Assembly: GCA_031259805.1 (NCBI GenBank)
Contig: JAIRKX010000175.1
Location: forward strand, 1 to 15,690
Reading direction: 5' to 3'
DNA: 15,690 bases
From: Prevotellaceae bacterium
GTDB taxonomy: Bacteria; Bacteroidota; Bacteroidia; Bacteroidales; UBA932
The notes below the pieces were generated by a model, which worked only from the letters and a program-made list of their open reading frames with translations, was not told the DNA's origin and searched no databases. The position numbers were made by a program, and so were the translations under genes. This document shows, one piece after another, positions 5,131-12,357 of this stretch; positions within the stretch are counted from its first letter, which is position 1; each line of letters starts with the position of its first letter.

Positions 5131-7455
5131 ATGACTGTTCTTAAATACATATCTTTTTCTTTTTTACTTGTATCGATTCCGGCGGTCGCACAAAGGGAAT
5201 TTACGGTAAGCGGTACGGTTTCAGACGGCGAAAGCCCACTGGCCGGCGCTGTTGTCGTCCTGAAAAAGACCCGCGCCGGCGTCGAAAGTAAGGCGGACGG
5301 GAGCTATGCGCTCCGGCTGCCGCCCGGCGACCATGCCCTGTCGATTTCGTATATCGGGTATAATACGCTGGATACAACTATTGTGTTACGACGCGATACG
5401 GTTATTCATTTTCACCTTCGTGAAGCAGGCATCTCTCTGGCGGAAGTACTTATCTCTGCCGAACGTCCGAATACGAATGTCATACGTCCTGAGATGGGGT
5501 TTGAAAAGTTAGATAGCCGGCAAATCCGGCAAATCCCGACATTGATGGGCGAGGTCGATATCATTAAGGTGATTCAGTTACTGCCCGGCGTACAGGCGGC
5601 CAGCGAGGGGACGTCGGGATTCAGCGTGCGCGGCGGCAGCCCCGATCAGAATTTAATTCTTTTTGAAAACGCGACGATGTATAATGCCTCGCACCTGATG
5701 GGCTTTTTTTCGGTGTTCAATAATGATGCGATTGACGATATTACGTTGTACAAGGGCGATATTCCTGCGAAGTACGGCGGACGGCTGTCGTCGTTGCTCG
5801 AAATCACGTCGCGCAATGGACAGCCGGCGTTTTCGGGGTCGGCAGGCATCGGGCTTATAGCCAGTCGGCTGTTGCTGCAAGGCCCGATTGTCGATGAGCG
5901 TTATACGTTCCTGCTGGCCGGACGCCGCACGTATGCCGATATTTTCCTGCCGTTGGCCGGCGAAGAGTACCTGCGGCGCGTCGATATTCATTTCTACGAC
6001 CTGAACGCTAAGATACAGGCGCGCCTCGACGAAAGAAACGAACTCTCGGCTACCGGTTATTACGGTCGCGATGTGTTTAGAAATGGCGATATGGGTATGA
6101 ATTTCAGCAATACGGCGTATACGTTGCGCTGGAAGCATCTGTTTTCGTCCGCGTTCTTTTCGCACATTGAATTGATCGGCAGCCATTACGATTACAATAT
6201 GGAAGCTACGACTTCGTCGCTGACCGGCGTGTGGGATTCGGATATTAATGACAATACCCTGCGCGCCGATTTTACGTATTTGCTTGACGATAATCATTCA
6301 TTTCGCTTTGGATACAATACGACTTACCACCGTTTTGCCCCCGGCGACGGTGCCGGTTTGTTGCCCGACGGGAATGAATATCCTATTCATCTGTCCAAAA
6401 AACAGGCATGGGAAAATGCGTTGTATTTTACTAACCAGCATACTGTCGGACGGCTGACGGCAAGGTACGGATTGCGCGTTACGCGCTTTGATAATATCGG
6501 CCCGACGACGGATTATCGTGTGAATAAACAGTATCAGGTGGCTCGTGGCGATACGCTGGTTATAGCCGCCGGACGGTTCTATAATCATTACTGGGGGGTA
6601 GAGCCGCGTGCAGGGCTTGTGTGGGCGTTCAACGAGGCATGGTCGGTCAAGGCGTCGTATGCGCATACGTTGCAGTTTCTGCATTTGCTGACTATGTCTA
6701 CGGCCGGTTCGCCGTTGGATATTTGGGTGCCTTCGAACTTAAGTATCAAGCCGGAGGTGGCGCAACAAGCAGCGATCGGCGTATTTGCCAACTTTTTCGA
6801 CAATGCGCTGGAGACATCAGTAGAGGCCTATTATAAGTGGTTGAATAATGTCATCGACTTCAAGGATCATCCCGAGGTGTTGATGAATGATGTGGTCGAG
6901 ACGGAAATCCGCACGGGTAGCGGACAGAATTATGGTGTGGAACTGATGGTGCGAAAAAATAACAGCCGTTTTACCGGATGGTTGAGTTATACATGGTCGC
7001 GCGCATTCCGCACGATCCCCGAAATCAACGGTGGACGGAAGTATTCGTCGCCATTCGACCGTCCGCACAATATCAATGTGGTGCTATCTTTCGATGTGTC
7101 GAAACGGCTGTCGGCATCGCTGAACTGGATTTATGCCACCGGCCAGCCGGTTACGTTCCCTGAGGCCTTTTTTCAATTCGGCAACGACCGTGTGCCTGTG
7201 TATACACAGCGTAATACCTATCGTTTTCCCGATTACCACCGAATGGATGCGTCGCTGAACATCCGGCTGGGCAGGCTTGCGCCGAATAAGAAATGGAAAC
7301 ATGAACTGAATGTTTCCGTGTATAATTTATACGGTCGTAAAAACCCATGGACAATCTCGTTTCGCACCGAAGAGGACGGCGTCAGCCAGTATGCACGGAT
7401 GACGTATTTATTTGGCATCGTGCCGTCGGTAACCTATAATGTATCGTTTAACTGA
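5131..7455 (+). CDS. TonB-dependent receptor with carboxypeptidase-like N-terminal domain
   Basis: This 774-residue outer-membrane transporter imports an unknown ligand using TonB energy. A signal peptide ends near PAVAQ (17-21). A CarboxypepD_reg-like domain follows (VSGTVSDGESPLAGAVV, then DGSYALRLPPGDHALSISY). The plug domain includes IKVIQLLPGVQAASEGTSGF, FSVRGGSPDQNLILFENA and DDITLYKGDIPAKYGGRLSS. The rest is a 22-strand barrel rich in aromatic and alternating residues, ending NVSFN. It is shorter than SusC-type receptors (about 1000 residues) and is the type paired with DUF4249 lipoproteins, as here 14 bases downstream. No promoter is visible in the 11 bases between the HU terminator and the ATG. 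It may be expressed by read-through from HU, or from an unrecognised promoter. Confidence 0.93.
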   Translation: MTVLKYISFSFLLVSIPAVAQREFTVSGTVSDGESPLAGAVVVLKKTRAGVESKADGSYALRLPPGDHALSISYIGYNTLDTTIVLRRDTVIHFHLREAGISLAEVLISAERPNTNVIRPEMGFEKLDSRQIRQIPTLMGEVDIIKVIQLLPGVQAASEGTSGFSVRGGSPDQNLILFENATMYNASHLMGFFSVFNNDAIDDITLYKGDIPAKYGGRLSSLLEITSRNGQPAFSGSAGIGLIASRLLLQGPIVDERYTFLLAGRRTYADIFLPLAGEEYLRRVDIHFYDLNAKIQARLDERNELSATGYYGRDVFRNGDMGMNFSNTAYTLRWKHLFSSAFFSHIELIGSHYDYNMEATTSSLTGVWDSDINDNTLRADFTYLLDDNHSFRFGYNTTYHRFAPGDGAGLLPDGNEYPIHLSKKQAWENALYFTNQHTVGRLTARYGLRVTRFDNIGPTTDYRVNKQYQVARGDTLVIAAGRFYNHYWGVEPRAGLVWAFNEAWSVKASYAHTLQFLHLLTMSTAGSPLDIWVPSNLSIKPEVAQQAAIGVFANFFDNALETSVEAYYKWLNNVIDFKDHPEVLMNDVVETEIRTGSGQNYGVELMVRKNNSRFTGWLSYTWSRAFRTIPEINGGRKYSSPFDRPHNINVVLSFDVSKRLSASLNWIYATGQPVTFPEAFFQFGNDRVPVYTQRNTYRFPDYHRMDASLNIRLGRLAPNKKWKHELNVSVYNLYGRKNPWTISFRTEEDGVSQYARMTYLFGIVPSVTYNVSFN

Positions 7456-7456
7456 T

Positions 7457-7463
7457 AAGGAGG
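7457..7463 (+). promoter_or_regulatory. Strong Shine-Dalgarno site for the DUF4249 gene
   Basis: AAGGAGG, within TAAGGAGGT (7456-7464), lies 6 bases before the ATG at 7470. It is fully complementary to the usual 16S 3' end. Bacteroidota genes seldom carry such a site and no other gene in this window has one as good. It overlaps the gap after the receptor stop codon and could support efficient re-initiation. Confidence 0.7.
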
Positions 7464-7469
7464 TTTGAG

Positions 7470-8333
7470 ATGAAAAAAAGAGTATTGTTGGGGGCGGGTA
7501 TGCTCTTGTGCGCCGCCTGTATGGAACGGATGGATCTGTCGACCGATTATGCGCCGCCGCGATTAGTCATTACCGGTTATGTTACGACCGATACGGCCGT
7601 CCATAGAATTAAGGTCAGTTGCACGACGCCGTATTTCGGTACGGAACAACCTCGCAGCTATTCGTCGGCCGAGGTGCAGATCAACGGCGTGCGCCTGCGC
7701 GCTGTCGGCGATGGCGAATATGTAACCGACCCGGCGTTTTTCGGCGTTCCCGGCGAAACGTACACGCTTGATGTGTGGGTCGATTTCGACGACGACGGTA
7801 CGCCGGAGCATTATTCGGCCAGCGCCGTCATGCCGGCGTTGCACCGGCTGGACAGCATTACTTTGTCTTCCGTCCAGCTCGGTACGACCAAACCGCCGTG
7901 GATGGTTATCATGCACTTTCAAGATTTGTCCGGCCCCAATTATTTCGGGGCGCACCTGTACATTAATGATACGTTATACAGTAACAAAATGCAGCGTTAT
8001 TTTCTTAATTTTTTCGGCGAATATGTGGCCGAAGGGCAGTACATCCACTTCCCTGTTACCAGTTATTCAATCCGCGAAGAGATGCGGTGGGAGAACGACG
8101 AGCCGTTTTATGTGTATCCGCGCGACTCGCTGACTTTGGAACTGAATACCCTTTCCGGCGATTACTTTGAATTTATTCGCACCGCTCGGCAGGAGATAAA
8201 TGGCGGGAATCCGTTGTTTGCCGGCCCTCCTGCCAATGTGCCGACCAATCTGAGCGGCGGCGCAGTGGGTATTTTCGGCGCGTATACGATTAGCCGAAAA
8301 TCGCTTATTCTGCCGCCGAAAGAAGAATGGTGA
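7470..8333 (+). CDS. DUF4249 domain lipoprotein
   Basis: This 287-residue protein has a lipoprotein signal peptide with lipobox CAAC (14-17). The DUF4249 family (PF14054) is suggested by the N-terminal pattern PPRLVITGYVTTD, a beta-rich domain with GETYTLDVWV, a middle LDSITLSS segment, and the C-terminal NLSGGAVGIFGAYTISR. Members are surface or outer-membrane-associated lipoproteins found directly after TonB-dependent receptors in Bacteroidota. By position they resemble SusD, perhaps capturing ligand for the receptor, but no substrate is known. It is 14 bases from the receptor stop codon, clearly one operon. Downstream lies the tandem palindromic array and then the convergent manA gene. Confidence 0.85.
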   Translation: MKKRVLLGAGMLLCAACMERMDLSTDYAPPRLVITGYVTTDTAVHRIKVSCTTPYFGTEQPRSYSSAEVQINGVRLRAVGDGEYVTDPAFFGVPGETYTLDVWVDFDDDGTPEHYSASAVMPALHRLDSITLSSVQLGTTKPPWMVIMHFQDLSGPNYFGAHLYINDTLYSNKMQRYFLNFFGEYVAEGQYIHFPVTSYSIREEMRWENDEPFYVYPRDSLTLELNTLSGDYFEFIRTARQEINGGNPLFAGPPANVPTNLSGGAVGIFGAYTISRKSLILPPKEEW

Positions 8334-8354
8334 CAGGGGTGCAGGGCCAAAACG

Positions 8355-8568
8355 AAGGTTTTTGGTCGGACCGAATATTAAGGTTTTCGGTCGGACCGAA
8401 ACTAAGGTTTTCGGTCCGACCGAAACTAAGGTTTCAGCCGGGCCGAAACTAAGGTTTCAGCCGGGCCGAAACTAAGGTTTCAGCCGGGCCGAAACTAAGG
8501 TTTCAGCCGGGCCGAATATTAAGGTTTCGGTCCGACCAGAAATTAAGGTTTCGGTCGGGCCGAATATG
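8355..8568. repeat. Array of nine tandem 23-25 base palindromic units
   Basis: Units start with AAGGT at 8355, 8380, 8404, 8428, 8451, 8474, 8497, 8521 and 8545. Lengths are 25, 24, 24, 23, 23, 23, 24, 24 and 24 bases. Units 2 and 3 contain TTTCGGTC-N-GACCGAAA, a perfect 8-base inverted repeat. Units 4-6 are identical 23-mers with TTTCAGCC-G-GGCCGAAA. The unit junctions form a second inverted repeat, GAAAC-TAAG-GTTTC. Most of the changes between units keep the pairing in at least part of the arm, for example GTC/GAC changing to GCC/GGC. The array fills the gap between the DUF4249 stop (8333) and the manA stop (8577), which converge. It does not keep a reading frame. It could act as a bidirectional terminator, a repeated binding site or a simple expandable satellite; which is unknown. 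Confidence 0.9.
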
Positions 8569-8576
8569 CTTTACGT

Positions 8577-9554
8577 TTAAAGGGATGTTTCCAGCAGGCG
8601 TGCGGCGGGTTGGGGGATGATGGTGATGTCGGCAATGGCGGCGGGTACTAAGAGCGTTTGGCCTTTGGGGAGCATCTCGTCGCCGGAGGGGTATCGGATG
8701 GTGGCGCAGCCGTCGAGGCACACGTATATAACGAATGAATCGTTGTCGGCCAAATTCCGCGCCAGCGGACGGTCGACCTCCAGCAGGCTGGTAGTGAAAT
8801 AGGGCGACCGGACTAATGATACCGGAGTGTTCGGTTGACGTTCGTAAAGTGTTTTTGCCGTTGTTTTTTGGGTATAGTCAATGACGTCGATGGCCAGGTC
8901 GAGGTGCATATCGCGGGCGGTCGCCGGGTTATGCTCGCGTCCCCAGTCGTACACGCGGTAGGTAATATCGGATGTCTGCTGGATTTCGGCCAGCACAATC
9001 CCCTGTCCGATGGCGTGGATCGTTCCCGGTGCAATGAAAAACATATCGCCGGGCTGTACTGCGACAAAGTTCAGGGCGTCGATAAGGGTACTCTGCTGTA
9101 CCCGCTCATACAGTTCCGTCGGCGATAAGTTGCGGTTGAATCCGACGTAGAGTCCTGCACCTCGGTCGGCTTGCAGCACATACCACATTTCGGTTTTACC
9201 GTAGGCATTATGCCGTTCGAGCGCCGTCGCATCGTCGGGATGCACTTGCACCGACAGCGTTTCCGCCGCATCTATCAACTTGACCAGAATGGGTAATTCC
9301 ACTCCATAGCGCTCATATATCCGGTCGCCGACCAGTTCGCCCAGATACACTTCAATCAATTCTTCGATAGTATTTCCTTTGAGGAATCCGTTTGTAACGA
9401 CCGACAGGTTGCGCTGTACGGCCGATACCTCCCAGCTCTCGCCGATTTTCTCCGTTTCCGGAAACGGTTTATTAAATAGCATGCGTAATTTGTTGCCGCC
9501 CCAGATTCTTGGTTTCGGCTGCGGCTTAAATGTGAAAGGGTACAATGATGTCAT
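8577..9554 (-). CDS. manA: Mannose-6-phosphate isomerase, class I
   Basis: This 325-residue cytoplasmic zinc enzyme interconverts mannose 6-phosphate and fructose 6-phosphate, supplying GDP-sugars or using mannose. The type I signatures are visible: KPRIWGG near 14-20, the zinc-binding QVHPDD (103-108, with Q103 and H105), KTEMWYVL (120-127, with E122), PGTIHAIGQGIVLAEIQQ (176-193, with H180), and SDITYRVYDWGR (195-206). The length fits the short bacterial form rather than the 390-residue enterobacterial form. It starts 23 bases after the polyferredoxin stop codon with no visible promoter, so it is likely the last gene of that operon. A metabolic link to the ferredoxin genes is not obvious. 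Confidence 0.95.
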   Translation of the reverse strand: MTSLYPFTFKPQPKPRIWGGNKLRMLFNKPFPETEKIGESWEVSAVQRNLSVVTNGFLKGNTIEELIEVYLGELVGDRIYERYGVELPILVKLIDAAETLSVQVHPDDATALERHNAYGKTEMWYVLQADRGAGLYVGFNRNLSPTELYERVQQSTLIDALNFVAVQPGDMFFIAPGTIHAIGQGIVLAEIQQTSDITYRVYDWGREHNPATARDMHLDLAIDVIDYTQKTTAKTLYERQPNTPVSLVRSPYFTTSLLEVDRPLARNLADNDSFVIYVCLDGCATIRYPSGDEMLPKGQTLLVPAAIADITIIPQPAARLLETSL

Positions 9555-9577
9555 AAAACTATTGTGCTATAAAAAAA

Positions 9578-11095
9578 TTAAAATCCGAAATCTACCTCGA
9601 TGGTTTCCTGTTTTTCTTCCGGCGGCAGTTGGGCGGTCAGGTGCTCGGGGTTCGCCTGCACGACAATGGCCTTGTCCGGACGCCCCGGACAAATGTATTC
9701 ACATCCGCCGCAGCCGATACACAGCGTTGTGTCGACTTCGGGGATCAGCAGCCCGTCGCGAAAATCGACCATGTGTACGGCTTTGGTCGGGCAGTGCTCG
9801 TCGCAAGCGCCGCAGTCAGTCTCGTCGAGCAGCACGATGCAGTTTTCCGCCCGGAATTGCGCCTTGCCGATTTGCGTCGTTTTCTTATCGTCTTCCGTCA
9901 GGGGCAGCAGCGCGCCGTTGGGGCAGATGTGGGAGCATTCCGTACAGGTGTAATTGCAAAAAGCATGACGGTAGTCCATCACCGGCATCATAATACCGTC
10001 CAGTCCATACTCGCCTAACGCCGGACGGATAACCTTCGACGGGCATTTGGCTATACAGGCATGGCAGCCAGTGCAATATTGCTTCAAATGGGCGACACTT
10101 TGCGCTCCGGGAGGGGCAATCGCTTTCGGCTTTTTTGTCGGCCATTGCAAGTGCGAATGCGGCAACAATGCTCGCGTTACCGCCGCCGCGCCCAGCATTC
10201 CCGCCGACGCCAGAAAAAACCGCCGCTGCGACGGGTCGGACGGCAATGCAGGACGTTCCTTCCGGGTATAACGGAATCGGATGCCGATGGCATTCGACCG
10301 GCAAACCGTCATGCAGGTATAGCATTGTACACACCGCGATACATCGAACTGTTCCGTCCTGCCGTTTATGCATTGCGCCTTGCACGACAGTTCGCACATC
10401 CGGCAATGCGTGCAGGCCGCCTTGTTGATACTGATATGGAAAAGCGCATATTTTGAAATCAGTCCCAACAGCGAACCGACAGGACAAATCGTATTACAGT
10501 ATAGCCGTCCGCGCCGTGCGCTCATTACCGTCAGCACAACAAAAAAGAGCGCCCCGGCCCCAATACTGCCATACGTAAATGTTTTATAACTCATCCTGTA
10601 GAACGTGTCGGGAAACGCCGACGCGCCTATATTATTCAAGCCTGTAGCGCCTGCGCGAAATACGTTCTCAGCCATGCGCCCGTAATTGCCATACGGATCG
10701 AGCCACAGTAGCAACGCCGCCTCGCCCGACAGCAGAACGGCCACCGTCGCAACCAAAATTCCGTAGCGCAGCCACCGGTGCGGCGGCGCATACGTATAAC
10801 GCCGTGCTTTCTTGCTCTTAAACACATTGGCAATCGTCGTAACCACATCCTGAAAAATGCCTGCCGGACAAAGGAACGAGCAATACACACGTCCGAACAC
10901 TCCGGTCAACAGCAGTAAAAACAACAAAATCCCCAGACTGCCGGTAGCTGCGCCCAACAACGCCGGCGCAAACTGCCACCGGACAACAAACTGCAACCAG
11001 CCGCTCGTCGTCCCGCTAATATCGACGAAAACAAGCGTAATAACGGCCAAAAATAGCGCGGCAAATAGCATGCGGAAGTAACGTAGAAACTCCAT
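9578..11095 (-). CDS. Membrane polyferredoxin: NapH-like part fused to Tat-like ferredoxin part
   Basis: This 505-residue protein carries many iron-sulfur motifs. The N-terminal half resembles NapH/NosR-type membrane proteins: hydrophobic segments near 8-27, 48-68, 110-132 and 174-192, with CSFLCP (72-77) and CNTICP (200-205). Two 4Fe-4S motifs follow, CTHCRMCELSC (228-238) and CVQCYTCMTVC (255-265). Then comes QRRFFLASAGMLGAAAV (290-306), which looks like a twin-arginine signal with a hydrophobic stretch. After it lie CTGCHACIAKC (341-351), a Cys group at 380-391, one at 428-435 and CIGCGGCEYIC (459-469). It could pass electrons between the quinone pool and a periplasmic partner. The fused layout resembles napH and napG joined, but no nap or nos genes are nearby. 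It sits between the DUF362 gene and manA. The electron acceptor is unknown. Confidence 0.85.
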   Translation of the reverse strand: MEFLRYFRMLFAALFLAVITLVFVDISGTTSGWLQFVVRWQFAPALLGAATGSLGILLFLLLLTGVFGRVYCSFLCPAGIFQDVVTTIANVFKSKKARRYTYAPPHRWLRYGILVATVAVLLSGEAALLLWLDPYGNYGRMAENVFRAGATGLNNIGASAFPDTFYRMSYKTFTYGSIGAGALFFVVLTVMSARRGRLYCNTICPVGSLLGLISKYALFHISINKAACTHCRMCELSCKAQCINGRTEQFDVSRCVQCYTCMTVCRSNAIGIRFRYTRKERPALPSDPSQRRFFLASAGMLGAAAVTRALLPHSHLQWPTKKPKAIAPPGAQSVAHLKQYCTGCHACIAKCPSKVIRPALGEYGLDGIMMPVMDYRHAFCNYTCTECSHICPNGALLPLTEDDKKTTQIGKAQFRAENCIVLLDETDCGACDEHCPTKAVHMVDFRDGLLIPEVDTTLCIGCGGCEYICPGRPDKAIVVQANPEHLTAQLPPEEKQETIEVDFGF

Positions 11096-11177
11096 TGTTG
11101 TAGACTCACTGATTTGTTTAATTGTTTAGCAGTTGAATTATTTATAAGTAAATGTACAAATAACCAATCAACAAAAA

Positions 11178-12107
11178 TCATATCCTGATTCGTTGAATCG
11201 TCAGTTTGTCGATGTCGGTCGTACCGGCTTTCAGTTGTTCACCCAGCTTGATATGGCTGGCTTCTTCCAGCGTCATTTTACTATTGTACTGGTTGAAGAA
11301 TTTGAGAGCGGCCGTATCGACCGCTACGGTATCGACCGATACAAAGAGCGCTTTGGCCAATTGCACATCGCTGACGCTACGTCCCTGCGGGCCGTTTTTC
11401 GTCATCACACGATAAGCATCGACGATATTCAACGCCGGTTTTTTACGGAATGTGGCAAAATCGGCTATACACTGTTGCAGGTCGTTTGCATGCCAGTAGC
11501 CGCGATCCCACACGATACCCATCGTATTTTTCATTGAAATACTCATCTTGGCGCCGTTGTGGTTTTTCAACACCGGCACATTAATCCATACATCGTAATC
11601 GAGGATGGCCTCGTGCACCTTTGCATTTTTCAGTCGTTTCCCGTTGGGAATAGCGACCTCGCGGTAGTAACGCTCCTCGTGGGCAAACAGCATCTTGCCG
11701 CCGGACGCTTTCACCGCATCTTCGATACCGCTATTTTTATAGCACTTCAGCCACGTATCACACGTATGGTCGAACACCCCGACTTCCGCCGCGCCCGCCG
11801 CCAGACAGTCCTTTACGATAGCTGCCACCAGCGACGGATTGGTATTTGCCGCCAGTTCCGGCTTCTTGTCCCAGCCGATATTCGGTTTAATCACCACGCG
11901 CTGCCCTCGCTTGACATACTTACTCATGCCGCCCATAGCCGCAATCGCTTTTACGTACATCGCTTCCGGCTCGCCGCCCATGACCGCTACCAAGTCAGTC
12001 GCAGCCGGAGCAGGCGTCGACGCCCCAAAAAGCGCATTCGGTTTCCAAGGTAATGCACCGGCTACACCGCCTAATGCAAGTGATTTAAGAAAATTTCGAC
12101 GTTCCAT
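11178..12107 (-). CDS. DUF362 domain protein with Tat signal
   Basis: This 309-residue protein begins with a twin-arginine signal, RRNFLKSLALGG (3-14), so it is probably exported folded, perhaps carrying a cofactor. The DUF362 family (PF04015) is indicated by VVIKPNIGWD (71-80), a central NVPVLKNHNGAKMSISMKN and the MGIVWDRGYWH stretch. DUF362 proteins often sit next to or are fused with 4Fe-4S ferredoxin domains, and here the polyferredoxin gene follows after 82 bases. No Cys cluster of its own is visible. A promoter (12150-12182) lies 43 bases upstream of the start. The biochemical function of DUF362 is not established; a redox role is inferred from the neighbour and the Tat signal. Confidence 0.88.
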   Translation of the reverse strand: MERRNFLKSLALGGVAGALPWKPNALFGASTPAPAATDLVAVMGGEPEAMYVKAIAAMGGMSKYVKRGQRVVIKPNIGWDKKPELAANTNPSLVAAIVKDCLAAGAAEVGVFDHTCDTWLKCYKNSGIEDAVKASGGKMLFAHEERYYREVAIPNGKRLKNAKVHEAILDYDVWINVPVLKNHNGAKMSISMKNTMGIVWDRGYWHANDLQQCIADFATFRKKPALNIVDAYRVMTKNGPQGRSVSDVQLAKALFVSVDTVAVDTAALKFFNQYNSKMTLEEASHIKLGEQLKAGTTDIDKLTIQRIRI

Positions 12108-12140
12108 AAAGATGATTTTAAATGTTTACTTGCTATTATA

Positions 12141-12263
12141 TTAGCGCGCCAAAGGTAGTGTTTTTTTTGGATATGATCTAAACTGTAATTTTTGTGATTT
12201 CACGGACATCACGACCGCACCGAAGCAACCGATCGCCAGCGCCACAAAGATTATGAAGCGCAT
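12141..12263 (-). CDS. Possible 40-residue membrane peptide (doubtful)
   Basis: A short frame from ATG 12263 to TAA 12141 would encode 40 residues starting MRFIIFVALAIGCFGAVVMS, a good membrane anchor or signal peptide. It precedes the DUF362 gene on the same strand by 33 bases. Against it: the -7 box of the DUF362 promoter lies inside its 3' end, no promoter is visible upstream, and no family resemblance is recognised. It may be a small membrane protein, the remnant of a larger gene's N-terminus, or chance. Confidence 0.25.
   Translation of the reverse strand: MRFIIFVALAIGCFGAVVMSVKSQKLQFRSYPKKTLPLAR
12150..12182 (-). promoter_or_regulatory. Promoter of the DUF362-ferredoxin-manA operon
   Basis: On the minus strand TTTA (12179-12182), 21 bases, then TACCTTTG (12150-12157) followed by G. 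The -7 box is identical to that of the two outward-facing end promoters; the -33 box deviates in its last base. The transcript would have about 35 bases before the DUF362 ATG at 12107. Confidence 0.65.
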
Positions 12264-12277
12264 TTACGGGGACAATA

Positions 12278-12293
12278 GTCCGTTGATACGGAC
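12278..12293. repeat. Small inverted repeat downstream of the HHH gene
   Basis: GTCCGT (12278-12283) and ACGGAC (12288-12293) form a perfect 6-base stem with a TGAT loop. It lies about 65 bases after the stop of the helix-hairpin-helix gene on the minus strand. No T-run follows on either strand, so it is not a standard intrinsic terminator, though it could stabilise the mRNA end. Confidence 0.35.
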
Positions 12294-12357
12294 GGGCAAT
12301 TTACGAATGATGGCAATCCCATCAATCATCGTTCAGGCAATGTCCGCTTCGCGCTTC

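Noticed and set aside
5653..6297. 214-codon minus-strand frame inside the TonB-dependent receptor
   Set aside because: The receptor frame shows signal peptide, plug and barrel. The antisense translation is rich in Arg, Ile and Gln with no recognisable domain.
8355..8568. CRISPR array
   Set aside because: Units are contiguous with no unique spacers and no cas gene is present; it is a plain tandem repeat.
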